Below, piece by piece: positions 21,751-33,275 of a DNA stretch of 64,000 nucleotides (positions are counted from its first letter, which is position 1; each line of letters opens with the position of its first letter). The notes under the pieces were generated by a model. That model saw only the letters and a list, made by a program, of their open reading frames with translations. It made no database searches and had not been told where the DNA came from. Location of the stretch: contig CM042955.1 of NCBI GenBank assembly GCA_023678885.1, forward strand, positions 19,851,835 through 19,915,834, in the 5' to 3' direction. The translations under genes were made by a program, and so were the position numbers. This DNA is from Pogostemon cablin. Taxonomy: Eukaryota > Streptophyta > Magnoliopsida > Lamiales > Lamiaceae.

Positions 21751-22089
21751 TACATATTTGTGTTTGTTATCATTTTACCTACGCCAATTGATTGTTTATG
21801 GGACAGGATACAAAACTTTTCTGAATGAATTAAAGACTCTTATGGAAATATTGATATAGTTTGTTATGAATTGGTTTAATCCATCTTATTTTTTTCTTTT
21901 TTAATGTGAATTCTTAGGATCTGATATGCAGCATGGTATATTACTTGGACTTTTGGTTGACTATGACTACAATATGGCTTGATATAACAGTCTCAAAAGC
22001 ATATCTTTCTTATAATTAGTTCATGTACCATGGTTATATTATTTTGCAATCTGAGGATGTTGTGCCTTTATTGTGGGAAGTTTGCAATT
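21751..22089. other. Intergenic, no gene seen
   Basis: AT-rich flank between the solo LTR and the AMP deaminase remnant. It may contain further decayed AMP deaminase intron sequence, but no exon could be supported. Confidence 0.4.
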
Positions 22090-22993
22090 CACAAGAACTT
22101 TCCATCTATTTGAAAAATTCAATTTGAAGTATAAACCCCGTGGTCAAAGTAGATTGAGATATTTATGAAGCAGGATAATCTTTATCAGGGTACATTCTAT
22201 GTTCTTTGTTCTGCATCAAAGCTAAAGTCTCAAGACTATGTATGGTAAAATCAAGCAATACCATCAACAAATGTTTACCTAAATTAGGTATACCAATTAT
22301 TGAGTTCTTAGATTCATTTGTCGTGCCCCATATTCTGGTTTAAAATTTAATCCACTTATCTTGGTATAGTCAATTTGATGACACTTTTTTCTACTGATTA
22401 ACATATGGCTTCTTTTGTTTTGTTACCTTCAGGGAGTTCTCTTGCTGAACTTACGAAGCAAGTTTTTTCAGATCTGTCTGCAAGTAAATATCAAGTGAGT
22501 ACATATAATCTATTGCTTGATTTTATGTGAAACTGTCTTAGTGGTTATGCATTTGGTAGACTTGTGACCATGTGTTTTTATTTTACATCATCTTCCTATT
22601 ACTCATATTAAGTGCACCGAAGTTTTATATTTAACTTTTTTGTAGTTGCATGCTTTTGCTGATACTTTTTTGGTTTATCGTCTCCCTCTTTAGCGAATGA
22701 TTCTTATATAATTAAAAAGTGGCACTGTGAAATAAGAAGTGGTTATCTGAATTGCTTCTGACACCATAAATTGTGTAGTGAATATTAATTTATGTAATAT
22801 TTTTTGCAGAGACATGACTGGGAAATTTGCAAATTTTCGTTAAATCTTGAAATTTAGTTTAAGGTTTTTGTCTTGCTCTTGTGCAGATGGCTGAATACTA
22901 AATATATGGCAGAAAGATGAGTGAATGGGACCAGCTAGCAAGTTGGATAGTCAATAATGATTTATATGCCCAGAATGTGGCTGACTGATGCAG
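22090..22993 (+). pseudogene. AMP deaminase gene fragment (three decayed exons)
   Basis: Three exon remnants with conserved splice sites match the plant AMP deaminase (AMP to IMP; purine metabolism) catalytic region. Exon A, about 22090-22189: codes for FEKFNLKYKP and GQSRLR, then KQDNL, with a 2-nt and a 4-nt deletion. Exon B, 22433-22494: AELTKQVFSDLSASKYQ, fully open, between CAG and GTGAGT. Exon C, 22887-22993: MAEY, then YGRKMSEWDQLASWIVNN, with a deletion creating TAA after MAEY and a broken VWLIQ end. Introns are retained, so this is a copied genomic fragment, not a retrocopy. The rest of the ~800-residue enzyme is absent. Confidence 0.8.
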
Positions 22994-23645
22994 GTAGATA
23001 AATGGATTACATTTTAGCCAGAGTATAAACACGTAGTGCCATGTTCCAGTTTCTTTCTTTGTGATGCTATTGAGTTATCTCACGTTTTCTAAGCAAAATG
23101 TGGAATTTTATCATCTCCTCTTCTTGAACTCCCTGAAAATTTGCAAACTAGTTGTGGCATGCAATTTTAAATAATTTAAATTATAAATGCCAAGCAAAGC
23201 TGCGCACAAAACTCAAGTCCCTATTTAATCTGACATTTTCTCTAAGAACCTTAATCAGTTGGAATCCAATATTTGTTTAAATTTCTTATAGTTGCCTTAA
23301 TTGCGGTGCAAGTTATTCCGAACATTTTGGATTAGTTAGGTTTTCGACCTGACCTGCTATTATCGACAATCTCAAATCTGACATTATAATAACTTCTGTC
23401 ATAAATTCTTTAATCAAGATCACTTTCTTATTGAGAATATAATATATTAGTAGAACTTTTACTTTTAAAATTTTTAGCTTTTGAATATTTGCACATCAGT
23501 TTTTTTATACATGATTCTTTGTTCCCCACCAAAACTCAATGTACAAAATTTAAAATCTATTTCTATATAAAAGATGGAGTTCACCTAAAGAGGGATTTTG
23601 CCTATAGTGCCATGGTGAAATTAAAAATCCATTACTATATAAAAT
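22994..23645. other. Intergenic, no gene seen
   Basis: AT-rich sequence following the AMP deaminase remnant. No further catalytic exons were recognised and there is no supported coding frame. Confidence 0.5.
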
Positions 23646-24425
23646 TAAATAAAATTATAGACAATATTTGGGAAAGTTTGATGAGTATTTCTAAGACTTC
23701 CAATCTGGCCTTTTCACCATGCAATTGATTAAAGTCAAATAATTAAATTGAGAAATTTAAGTGCTTTTTGTTCATGAACTTCTCGAGTTCAATAGCTTTG
23801 TCTTCCACAATCAACAGTACATTTCATACATTTAGGGCTATTAAACGAGTCGAGCGAGCTCGAGTATCACATACTTGAGCTCGGCTCGAGTAGTTATCGA
23901 GTCGAGCTCGATCTCGGCTCGATTAGAAAACGAGCTTATCACGAACTCGAGCTCGGCTCGGCTCGACTCGTTAAGCAAAATGAGTCGAGCTTTTCGAGTC
24001 TTATTGAGCCCTTATTTTATTAATTTATTATTATATTTAATAATAATTAATATAATATAATTAAATAATATTTATTATTAATAATAATATTAATTTATTA
24101 TTATTATTATTACTGTCGAACTTTATCGAGTCGAGCTCGGCTCATTAACGAAACGAGCATAACGAGCTCGAGCTCGAGCTTGAGTAAGTACGAGCCAAGC
24201 CGACCTTTTGAGCTACTCCTTTGGTTTAAAAGTTTTAACACAAATTTATTCTCCACATTTCAGTGTATACATTGCCGGACTCCAACGTTTAGTGGGTCAA
24301 TTTTAGTGAACTAAGGAGTGGGCCATTAAATTTCCATCTACAATTCCAATACAATAAAGCAGCAGCGGCCCAATTTCCATTTCATAGCCGCCCACCATTT
24401 GCAACTGCGACCGGCCCAATTGGAG
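23646..24425 (+). repeat. Segmental duplication, copy A
   Basis: Shares an ordered series of blocks with 49872-52105: TTATAGACAATATTTGGG, TTCCAATCTGGCCTTTTCACC, ATTGAGAAATTTAAGTGCTT, ATCAACAGTACATTTC, CTCCAACGTTTAGTGGGTCA, GCCGCCCACCATTTGCAACT. Each copy has its own insertion: the GAGCTCG-rich element here and a ~1.8-kb LTR-like block in copy B. Confidence 0.8.
23835..24235. mobile_element. GAGCTCG-rich foldback element
   Basis: An insertion relative to the paralogous empty site near 50108. Both ends are built from permutations of CGAGCTCGG and GAGTCGAG in opposite orientation, around an AT-rich middle (24010-24110), so the ends can pair. The left end TAGGGCTATTAAACGAG resembles the ends of hAT-like plant MITEs. 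The right end is degraded and no clear target duplication was found. Confidence 0.5.
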
Positions 24426-25395
24426 TGCTTTATGGATGGGTTAAATTAAATTAAATTGAATTGAATTGGACGGATGCTCTTAGTCTTAAAGACTTAAGTA
24501 AAGTTATCCCAAGACTCGCACGGATGTAATGTTTTTGACTTTGACCAGACGACTGGCTCCTCTTGTCAGACGACGTCGTTGGAGGAGATGCTGATGTACC
24601 AAACGGAGAAACGGTAGGGCGACGTGGAGTTGGGGAGGAAGAGATCCGGTGGCGAAGACGGAGTTAGGCGAGAGGAGGAACGATTGAAGAAGGAGCGATT
24701 GTATGAGGATGAGTTTGAGATTTAATGGCTGATTTGGCGTTGAAACGTGGACTTCCATTGCTGGAATCTGCTCCAAAAATATCTGCCCAGTTTATTTAAT
24801 TTTGTTGGTTATGATTGATTGGCGATGTGCAAGATATTCTTGGATTTTGTTTATTGTTGTTTTGCTCCAAAAATATTTGTTGAGTTTATTTAAGAGTTTC
24901 CTATACTGAGTGAAGTAGATAAGCATAAGAGGGATTCTTGTGAGGAAAGATTTTATTAGAAGCTTTCAAGATGATGTGTAACATGGAGAGTAAGTACGTC
25001 AGTTTGTAAAGATTGGTATTTTCTAATAAAATCAAAGGGAAGAGGGATTCTTCCTGTCTCCCAAGTTTGAAAAACATCTGGTTCTTGTATTCATCTATTT
25101 TAACAAATTTAATACTCTATTGCCAATTTATTTAATTTAATTTAATACTCTCTATATTTGGAAAAGGATGTTATGATAAATTCATTATGACAAAGTCTCT
25201 TGTTAGATTACACCGGATGTTCTGTGTCATTACCGTGCATCTCATCTCCTGTGTTTCAAGAGGGGAATAAATCCAAACATTGCTCCTAGGGTTTAAGGAT
25301 TAGGATATAATTTCTCCCTTCTACGTGTCGTCCATCCAATGGTGTGGTATAGGAGATGATGTATCAAATGACATAGAGAATCCGAGCCGTTGTGA
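24426..25395. other. Intergenic, no confident gene
   Basis: Contains a moderately GC-rich block (24500-24770). It is open on the plus strand for about 33 codons (ending RLYEDEFEI) and on the minus strand for 90 codons, with no recognisable domain. GCTCCAAAAATAT...GTTTATTTAA is repeated at about 24769 and 24863. Confidence 0.4.
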
Positions 25396-25401
25396 GATGT
25401 T

Positions 25402-26060
25402 ATTTATATGAGATGGTTTGTGAGACGTATTAAAGTATGTCTTATATGAGATGGTTTGTGAGACGTATTAAAGTATGTCTATTATTTAGATAAAATATGT
25501 TTGATAGTTATTAAAGTATAGTATTTTCTAAAGTATGTTGGATTATGTTTTAAAGTATGATTTTAGCGTATTATAAAATGATTTATTATTAACATACTTT
25601 AACTATAAATAAACATACTCTGTTTATAAAATAAGCATACTTTAGTGATGGGTCGATATTTAGATAAAGTATGTTTGATAGTTACTAAAGTATATTTTCT
25701 AAAGCATGCTGAATTATGCATTAAAGTATAATTTTAGCGTATTATAAAATGATTTATTATTAATATACTTCAATTATAAATAAGCATACTTTATTTATAC
25801 AATAAGCATACTTTAGTGATAGGTCGATATTTAGATAAAGTATGTTTGATAGTTATTAAAGTATATTTTCTAAAGTATACTGAATTATGCATTAAAGTAT
25901 GATTTTAGCGTATTATAAAATAATTTATTATTAACATACTTAACTATAAATAAGCATACTTTGCTTATTGTTATTAACATACTTTAACTATAAATAAGCA
26001 TACTTTGTTTATACAATAAGCATATTTTAGTGATGGATCGATCCGTCTCACAAATAACCC
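25402..26060. repeat. Tandem repeat array, about 172-bp unit, with inverted ends
   Basis: A 41-bp duplication (ATGAGATGGTTTGTGAGACG, twice within 25415-25480) leads into about three units of 171-174 bp marked by TAGATAAA at 25487, 25661 and 25832. Each unit is rich in AAAGTATG and its complement CATACTTT. The right end (GATCCGTCTCACAAATAAC) is complementary to the left-end motif (GTTATTT...GTGAGACG), suggesting an internally amplified MITE. Confidence 0.65.
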
Positions 26061-26337
26061 GTCTTACAAGAGAGTCACTCGTTGCTTAAATATGAACCTG
26101 CAAAGTAAACGAGGATACGCCATCTTTACCAAGGTGGCAACCCTAACTAAACCTTCAACTAAGGTTTAGTAACACTAACCCTAAGTAAACGGTTACAGTA
26201 AAGAGAAAATAATGTCGAACAGATTATCAATTGCTTTTGCATCTCCCTCACATGTCATCTTTCTTTTGCTCTGATTCACTCCCAAAACTGTTGTTGAGCT
26301 TCTAAAACCTCAAATTCACACTCAGTTATCTCCGCTC
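26061..26337 (+). promoter_or_regulatory. NLR-2 upstream region
   Basis: About 280 bp between the repeat array and the NLR-2 ATG, presumably promoter and 5' UTR. No clear TATA box was identified. Confidence 0.35.
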
Positions 26338-29300
26338 ATGGCCGATCAGGCAGCAATTCAATTTTTGCTTCAGAATTTAACTTCTCTGATCCAGAGTGAG
26401 GTTCGAACGATGTGGGGTGTCAATAAGGAAATGGAGAAGCTTTCCAAATCTCTCACCTCTGTCCAGAAGTTGCTGGAGGATGCAGAAACCAAACAATTTC
26501 AAAGCCAAGCCATTAAGAATTGGCTAAGCCAGTTGAACGGCGTCGTTTTCGAGATTGAAGATACACTGGATGAGTACAACACGTTGCTGGATCGCAAAAG
26601 TGGCCTCAAGAAAATTTGGTTCAAGTACAAAATGGGAAGAAGGATGAAGGAAGCTGCTGAAAAATTGAACGAAGTTAAAAGCAATCGCGATTTCCCATTG
26701 GATGAAATTGTCGCACGACATGAGTCGAACCAGGTTGATCCGAGTCGTGATACCGGATACATTCTCTGCGAGCCGGATCACATCTATGGCAGGGACCAAG
26801 ACAAGGAGGAGATTGTAAATGTTCTGGTGAACCAAGTTAAAGATTGCGAGAAACTCTCCGTGTTGGCTGTTACTGGTATTGGGGGCTTGGGTAAGACTAC
26901 ACTTGCCCAACTTGTTTACAACGATGAGAGGGTCACTCATCATTTTGATGCTAAATTCTGGGTATGCGTGTCCGATAATTTTGTCTTGAAGTCTATACTG
27001 GGAGCAATCGTTGGAGAAAGATCCAATTTGGAGGATATGAACTCTTTGCAGCGAAGAGTTCAAGAAGAATTGAAGGGGAAGAGATACTTGCTGATATTGG
27101 ACGACGTCTGGAATGAGAATCAAGAAGATTAGGCAAAATTGAAGAGCATTCTGGACTGTGGGTCGATGGGTTCTTCTATTGTTGTCACAACACGTCTTGG
27201 AACTGTTGCAGATATCATGAGAACCCATCAACCTCATTGTCTGAGTCAACTATTGGAAGAGCATTGCTGGCTCTTGTTTAAGTTAAGAGCGTTTGGTACG
27301 GATCAAAATGAGCAACATCCATTGGAGACTATCGGAAGGAGAATCGTGAAGAAATGCTCTGGTGTACCGCTGGCTGCTAAGGCTCTTGGTGGCCTTTTGC
27401 GGTTTGAGAGGGAAGAGAAGGAATGGATACATGTAGAAGAAAGTCCCATATGGAATCTTCCGGAAGCTGATTCAATCATGCAAGTGCTTAGATTGAGTTA
27501 CCGCCATCTGCCTTCTATACTAAGAAGGTGTTTTGCTTATTGTGCGCTCTTTCCAAAGGATCATGAATTTGATAAGATGTAATTGATCTTCCATTGGATG
27601 GCCCATGGATGCATATCATCGGATGGACAACGACAAGTGGAGGATGTTGTTGATCATGTATGGAATGAGTTAGCTTTAAGATCCTTCTTTCAAGATATTA
27701 AATGGGAGGGGAATATCATAGTATTTAAAATGCACGATCTTGTTCACGATCTGGCTCTATTCATTATGGAGAACAAAGTTGATGGGGCAGAAGCAGAGAG
27801 CAGCCGCAGAGGTGCTTCTAATTCCAAAATACGGCAGGTAAGTTTGACAGAATATCCCGAGACTAGTTGTTCCAGTATTGCATTAGAGGTGTCCTCAGTG
27901 ATCCCCTTTATCAACTACAATCGTTTGAGAAGTCTTAAGCTAAGGGAGTTAGAGATGCAAGTGTTGCCTAGTGCCATAGTGAAGTTGAAACAATTGCGCT
28001 TCTTGGACTTGTCGTATTCTTCCATTCGCAGTCTGCCTCATACCTTTTGCCACCTTTACAATTTGCAAATTCTACTATTGGTGTGGTGTAAACTCCTCAA
28101 GAGTTTGCCCAAGAACATTTTATGCATGAGTAGCCTTCGTCATATTGATTTAGAAGGATGTGAGTCGTTGACTGATAAAATAGGGAATCAAATTGTTGAG
28201 TTGGAACACTTGAATAATGTTGGAGGGAGACTTGAAATTTTGCATTTGGAGCACGTCAAGGACCATATGACTGCAAAAAGAGCAAATCTGAAAGGGAAAT
28301 CAAGGCTTCGCCATCTGGTGTTACGCTGGGAAGGTGATACAACGTCCTCTGAATCCAAAGAAATGAAGGAGGGTGAGAAGGTACTGGAAGCTCTCCAACC
28401 TCACTCAAATCTAACGACTTTGGAGATACAAGGGTTTGAATCTCGAAAATTGGCTTCTTGGATGAAAGTGATGAAAAATTTAACTCGAATAACTATAGAA
28501 AGTTGTCGAAAGTGCCGACAACTTCCACCAGTGGGTCATCTTCCTCATCTCAAGTACTTGGAATTGAGGGAGTTAGAAGAGTTGGAGAAGATAGTGGATG
28601 TAGAAGAAGTAATTGGATGTCCAAATTCATCAATATTCCCTTCAGTGGAGGAGCTCAAATTGGAGAAGCTACCTAACCTGAAAGGTTTGTTAATGAAACA
28701 GGGAGCTGAGATAGAAATGTTCCCAAATCTTAAAAAACTAGAGATCCTATGGTGTGGAAATTGCGCACAACTTGGAGCGTTAGGGCATCTTCCTCTTCTC
28801 AAGTCCTTGAAATTAATAGAGGTAGATTTGTTGGAGTATATTCATGTGGAGAAAGCTGAAATTGGATGTCCAAATTCAGCCATATTCCCTTCACTGGAGG
28901 AGCTCGAATTACTCCGCTTACCCAATTTGAAAGGGTTGTTTAAAGATGAGGGAGCTGTGGGAAAAATGTTTCCACATCTTCAAAAACTAACTATTCAAGT
29001 TTGTGGAAACTACTCACAACTTGGACCACTCCAACATCTTCCTCTTCTTAAGTTCTTGTTATTAGATGGGGTAGATGCATTGGAGTATATTTATGTGGAA
29101 GTAGATGATATTGGATCTCTAAATTCATCAATATTCCCTTCACTGGAGGAGCTCACATTGTTGTGGTTACCCAATCTTAGAGGGTTGTCTGAGGAGGAGG
29201 GAGCTGGGGGAGGAATGTTCCCGAATCTTCTCAAGCTAACTATTACTGGATGTCGAAATTGCACACAACTTGGACCACTTGGACGTCTTCCCCTTCTCGA

Positions 29301-30119
29301 GTCCTTGGAATTGGAGGTGCTAGATGCGTTGGAGTATATTTATGTGGAGAAAGATGGTATTGGATGTCCAAATTCATCAATATTCCCTTCACTGGAGAGG
29401 CTCAAATTATATGACCTACCCACTCTGAAAGGGTTGTCAAAGCTACATACCGAGAGGTGTCCATCATTAATACTGACATCAACCTTTGTCTCATCTGATC
29501 TAAAAAATCTCAAGGATTTGCTTTGCGATGCCAAGATTCTGCCTTTATTTGTTGGTTGTAAGGTTGAAAATCTTTCATCTCTTCATCTGCATTTTGATGG
29601 AACAACAACATGCAATAACATTCCATTGGAAGGCCTCTGTAATCTCAAGAGTTTGAGTGTTCGGGGGCATCAATTGGGAGTTGTTTTCCAAAGGGTTGGT
29701 TGCGCCACCTCTCAGCTCTCAAGCATCTATCGATATATGAGTGCACAGAGTTTGAAGTGACGGAAGAGGAGGTTAAACAGCTTCTTCTCCTTCAAACCCT
29801 CACACTTTGGAAAGTCCCAGACTTGGTATCCTTACCACAACCCTTACACCATCTCCCCTCCCTCCAATATCTACGACTACAAGGTCTCGACAATCTGAGT
29901 TCACTGCCGGAGTGGTTGCCTCATCTCCACTCTCTCACTCGGTTGGACATCTCCAACTGCCCACACATTCCATCGCTCCCCTCAGGCATCGACGGACTGA
30001 CAAATCTCAACTTTGTTTACATTAAGGGATGCCCAAAACTGGAGAGGCGATGCCAGCAACCAAATGGTCAGGATTGGCCCAAGATTGCTCACATTCCCCA
30101 AGTCCTAATTGTTCACTAA
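26338..30119 (+). pseudogene. CC-NBS-LRR pseudogene (NLR-2), paralogue of NLR-1
   Basis: Begins with a proper ATG (MADQAAIQFLLQNL) and shows the full CNL order: EDTLDEY, P-loop GIGGLGKTT, kinase-2 LLILDDVWN, SSIVVTTR, SGVPLAA, CFAYCALFP, MHDLVHDLA and LRRs, ending IAHIPQVLIVH. Three lesions disable it. TAG at 27130-27132 replaces a Trp codon of NLR-1 just after kinase-2. TAA at 27580-27582 replaces a Glu codon after RNBS-D. A 1-nt loss in a G run near 29665 shifts frame, with the correct frame resuming through 29700-30119. It also has one 30-codon unit instead of two and a small LRR deletion near 28170. The longest possible product is a CC plus partial NB-ARC protein of 264 residues. Its intact C-terminus shows what NLR-1 has lost. 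Confidence 0.92.
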
Positions 30120-30905
30120 TGCACAGTGTTGGAATGTAGGCACTTGCGTGCTTACATGTGGACGTTGGGATCGGCTGTGCACATGTGTAGGATGAAGATT
30201 GGTTGATCAGCATCAAGATCGAAGGCTAGGATCTGTTGGTGTAAGTATGAACCGCTGAGATCAATTATGGTGTGAGCTGGATGATGGATGGCTTGTAGGG
30301 AGTTAAGAGTTGGTTGAGCAGTTGGTTTGTTAACTAATAACCATTTCTCCAGCTGGATTAAGTTTGGAGCTGCTTCTCGATTGTGATAATCTTACTTTAT
30401 ATTATCGTACGTGTTTGATTTTGTTTAATTTATACCTTGTTTATACTTTATTTTAGTTAATATTGTAATATAGGATATTTTTTCATGTTATGATGGTGCC
30501 ATATATAATTATATTCGTAATTATGATAAATTCATGGTATTTCTTGTAATATACTCAAGTTTAAGATTAAATGACTCATTATAATAAAAAAAAAAGTTAT
30601 TAAATTAAAACATTTAACGTAGAAATACATGGTTTGTCTTAAAACCATTCTGCCAAAAATATTAAAGCTAAAATTGTTTTGAGTATTGAAATTTCGGTTT
30701 GATTTTCAAATTCCGTATAAGTTTTAAAAAACACTCATAAATGAATTGTTAGTACGGTAGGAAGAGTTCATGTTTCTCTGTTCTAAAAGTCATAGATAGT
30801 CATAGCAAGTCCATTTCAACTCCTAGTGGAGACTTGTCTCCTTTTGTGGAAAAATGAAACCAATACATATTCACTTTATATTCTCCCTGGAATGTCATCA
30901 CCAAT
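30120..30905. other. NLR-2 3' flank, no gene seen
   Basis: AT-rich intergenic sequence. The last ~20 bp are probably the 5' leader of the receptor-like-protein pseudogene that resumes at 39256 after the retrotransposon. Confidence 0.5.
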
Positions 30906-31921
30906 TGTAACACCCCACTAATTTTAACTAATTAATTAAATTAAATTAAATAAAAGAAAATGCTTTACTATATAGAATAATGTAGAAACACTAGTAACCC
31001 TTCAAATTTCTACTAAAATGTGCACAAGTTAAGAGCTTATGTGACCATTCAAATTTCTCACATGTGAGCTTAACTCACAAGTTTCCACTACCCATGATCT
31101 ACAATTAAATAGGGTAATTATTAGGATAGCATTTATGTTTATTTAGTGCTTAAACCTTTCACTAGCTCACAAACCCCTATATAAACCCCAAGCCCCAAGC
31201 TCACTACACACACCACAACATTTCACTCTAAAGCAAGTTCTCAAGAGTTTCAAGTATCAAGCAAGTTAAGTTCAAGAGTCCAAGACTAAGGTGTGGGAAT
31301 TTTTATGTGTTTTCCTATATGAATATGCATGTTTCTAAATGTTCATGACATGAATCTATGAATGCATACATGATATATGAAAGCAAATTTTGTACTTAAT
31401 TGTACCATGAAAGTTAGCCAGGGTCCCTTAGGGGCCGGGATTGTATAAAGATCCCCGAGGTATACTCGCCGTGCTCATGATATTATCGATCGATCAAGCA
31501 ACTTAAAACTATTTTATGCTAAGTTGATGAATACATGATGTTGAAGCATGTCATTATTTATATTTGAATATGCATATGGTTCCCCACTGAGCAAGTTGGA
31601 ATGCTCACCCCAAACACTGAATATTTTCAGATTATGAAGGTTGATGCAAGGCTTGGTGGGAGGTGTAATTGGCTTGGACAACCATATCTCAATTGTTATG
31701 GACTCTATTTTTTTAAGTTTTATGCGTTATGAACTTATATTCCTCTATTTAACTAGAGGCAAAACACTATGTATTTTCATCATGAACTACTTTTTAATAA
31801 CTCTTTTATCAATTATGAAATGTGCATGACTTATTTGTTTGTGTGCCCTAATTTCCCTATTTTTAAATTAATTAACATCCTATTTTTATAAAAATATTTT
31901 ATAAAAACCTGGGATGTTACA
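30906..31921 (+). repeat. 5' LTR of chromovirus
   Basis: Begins TGTAACACCCC and ends GGGATGTTACA, so its ends form a short inverted repeat (TGTAACA/TGTTACA). A TATA box is at 31178. A GC-rich hairpin-like stretch (about 31421-31465, GGGTCCCTTAGGGGCC then GATCCCCGAGG) lies in the transcribed part. Confidence 0.95.
31178..31185 (+). promoter_or_regulatory. LTR TATA box
   Basis: TATATAAA in the 5' LTR, repeated at 38516-38523 in the 3' LTR. The copy in the 3' LTR faces the receptor-like-protein remnant at 39282. Confidence 0.7.
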
Positions 31922-31923
31922 GT

Positions 31924-31935
31924 TGGTATCAGAGC
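31924..31935 (+). promoter_or_regulatory. Primer-binding site, initiator tRNA-Met
   Basis: TGGTATCAGAGC, two bases after the 5' LTR, is complementary to the 3' end of plant initiator tRNA-Met, the usual primer for Tekay-type elements. Confidence 0.9.
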
Positions 31936-32372
31936 CCTTGCGGTTCTGTAGACTACAAAAATAAAAATATTTTTCGCTGCCCATAAATTCATTTTTCGTG
32001 AGATGTGTTTAAAATTCTGCATGTGTATTTCATACACTTAAAAAGTTCATAATTTAAAGTTCTATATAAATCATTCGAAAAAAATAAAAATAAAAAAATC
32101 TGCTCCTTAATAAAATTCTGCATAAAAAAAAAAATATGTCCTATTCTTTTGAAATATTCAGCATGTGCATTTTTTTGTAAAAAGGATTTCTACATACAAA
32201 ATACCGCATATACATTACCTAATTCCATATATGTGTATGTATTGGCATGACATGACATTACACACCTAGTCCAAACAATTACACACTCGCCAAGCCGCGT
32301 CAACCACAAGGTAATACTCTAAACCTTAGACACAAATGTACTAGTGTTTATGACTAATGTGAGACAATTTAG

Positions 32373-32795
32373 ATGGCATCAATAAAAGTCATTGCAAGAA
32401 AATCTATCCATGTCGACCCTCTTCGTCAAATGAGACTACATGCCTTCCGCCACTATCCAAGGAATGAGGACCACGATGTAGCTCAACATCTCCATGCTTT
32501 GTATAGTTTGTGGAAAGCATCATATGGGGCGGTTACAAGTTACGTGGCAGCCCAAAAGACAATCCAAAGCCTACCTTGTGAATGGACTACCAAAGCGGAG
32601 AGGTTGTATCGCAAGCAAGTCGTCGAGAGCGTTATGATAGACGCACCCCTAATCGACTATGCAGCGTTTATGGGTGATTTGACTAAATGGTGGATGACCG
32701 GGGAGGAGCCCGAGTGTCTATGGGAGATCAATGAGGATATGGAGATGGGTAGAGAAACCGACCCCGAAGAGGACCCTATAGACATAGAAGATTAA
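32373..32795 (+). CDS. Extra ORF ahead of gag (ORF0), unknown function
   Basis: A 140-codon frame in the otherwise AT-rich leader, 450 bp after the PBS and 960 bp before gag. The ATG context (AGATGGCATC) is good. Base composition is clearly coding-like against microsatellite-like flanks, and there are no internal stops. The product starts MASIKVIARKSIHVDPLRQM. It has a basic, aromatic-rich middle (SLWKASYGAVTSYV, KAERLYRKQVV), a double-Trp segment (DLTKWWMTGEEPECLWEIN) and a strongly acidic C-terminus (DPEEDPIDIED). No Gag, zinc-knuckle, protease or transmembrane feature is visible. Extra ORFs are known in some plant Ty3/gypsy elements, mainly in other lineages. I cannot assign a family. It may be translated from genomic RNA or a spliced RNA, or be a captured host fragment. 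Confidence 0.6.
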   Translation: MASIKVIARKSIHVDPLRQMRLHAFRHYPRNEDHDVAQHLHALYSLWKASYGAVTSYVAAQKTIQSLPCEWTTKAERLYRKQVVESVMIDAPLIDYAAFMGDLTKWWMTGEEPECLWEINEDMEMGRETDPEEDPIDIED

Positions 32796-32799
32796 TCAT

Positions 32800-33188
32800 A
32801 ATCACTAGTTTTCCTTCCTTAAGTTATATGTTTTACTTGTCCTCCAAAGTATCTACCAATTAAATGAAGCTTCACCTATTTACTTAGTATCTATAATGAA
32901 AAAAAAAAATTAATAATAATAATAAAAAAATATATATATATATAAATATATATATATGAAAAAAAAAAGTTTATATATATATATTTCATAAATAAATAGA
33001 ATACTTATTTGACATAATGATTTATATAAAAAAAAATAATAATAAAAAAAAACTGTAAATTTTATTAGTTACTCTGAATGACTTTGATTTTTTTTTCTAA
33101 ATTTAGAAAGTATGTTCATATTTCTCTTTTATCATGTTATACTATTTATGTGTTCAAAAAAAAATTTAAAACACATAAGATATATATA

Positions 33189-33275
<87 letters not shown>

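Noticed and set aside
24504..24776. 90-codon minus-strand frame
   Set aside because: No recognisable domain; the plus strand is equally open in part. Not enough support for a gene.
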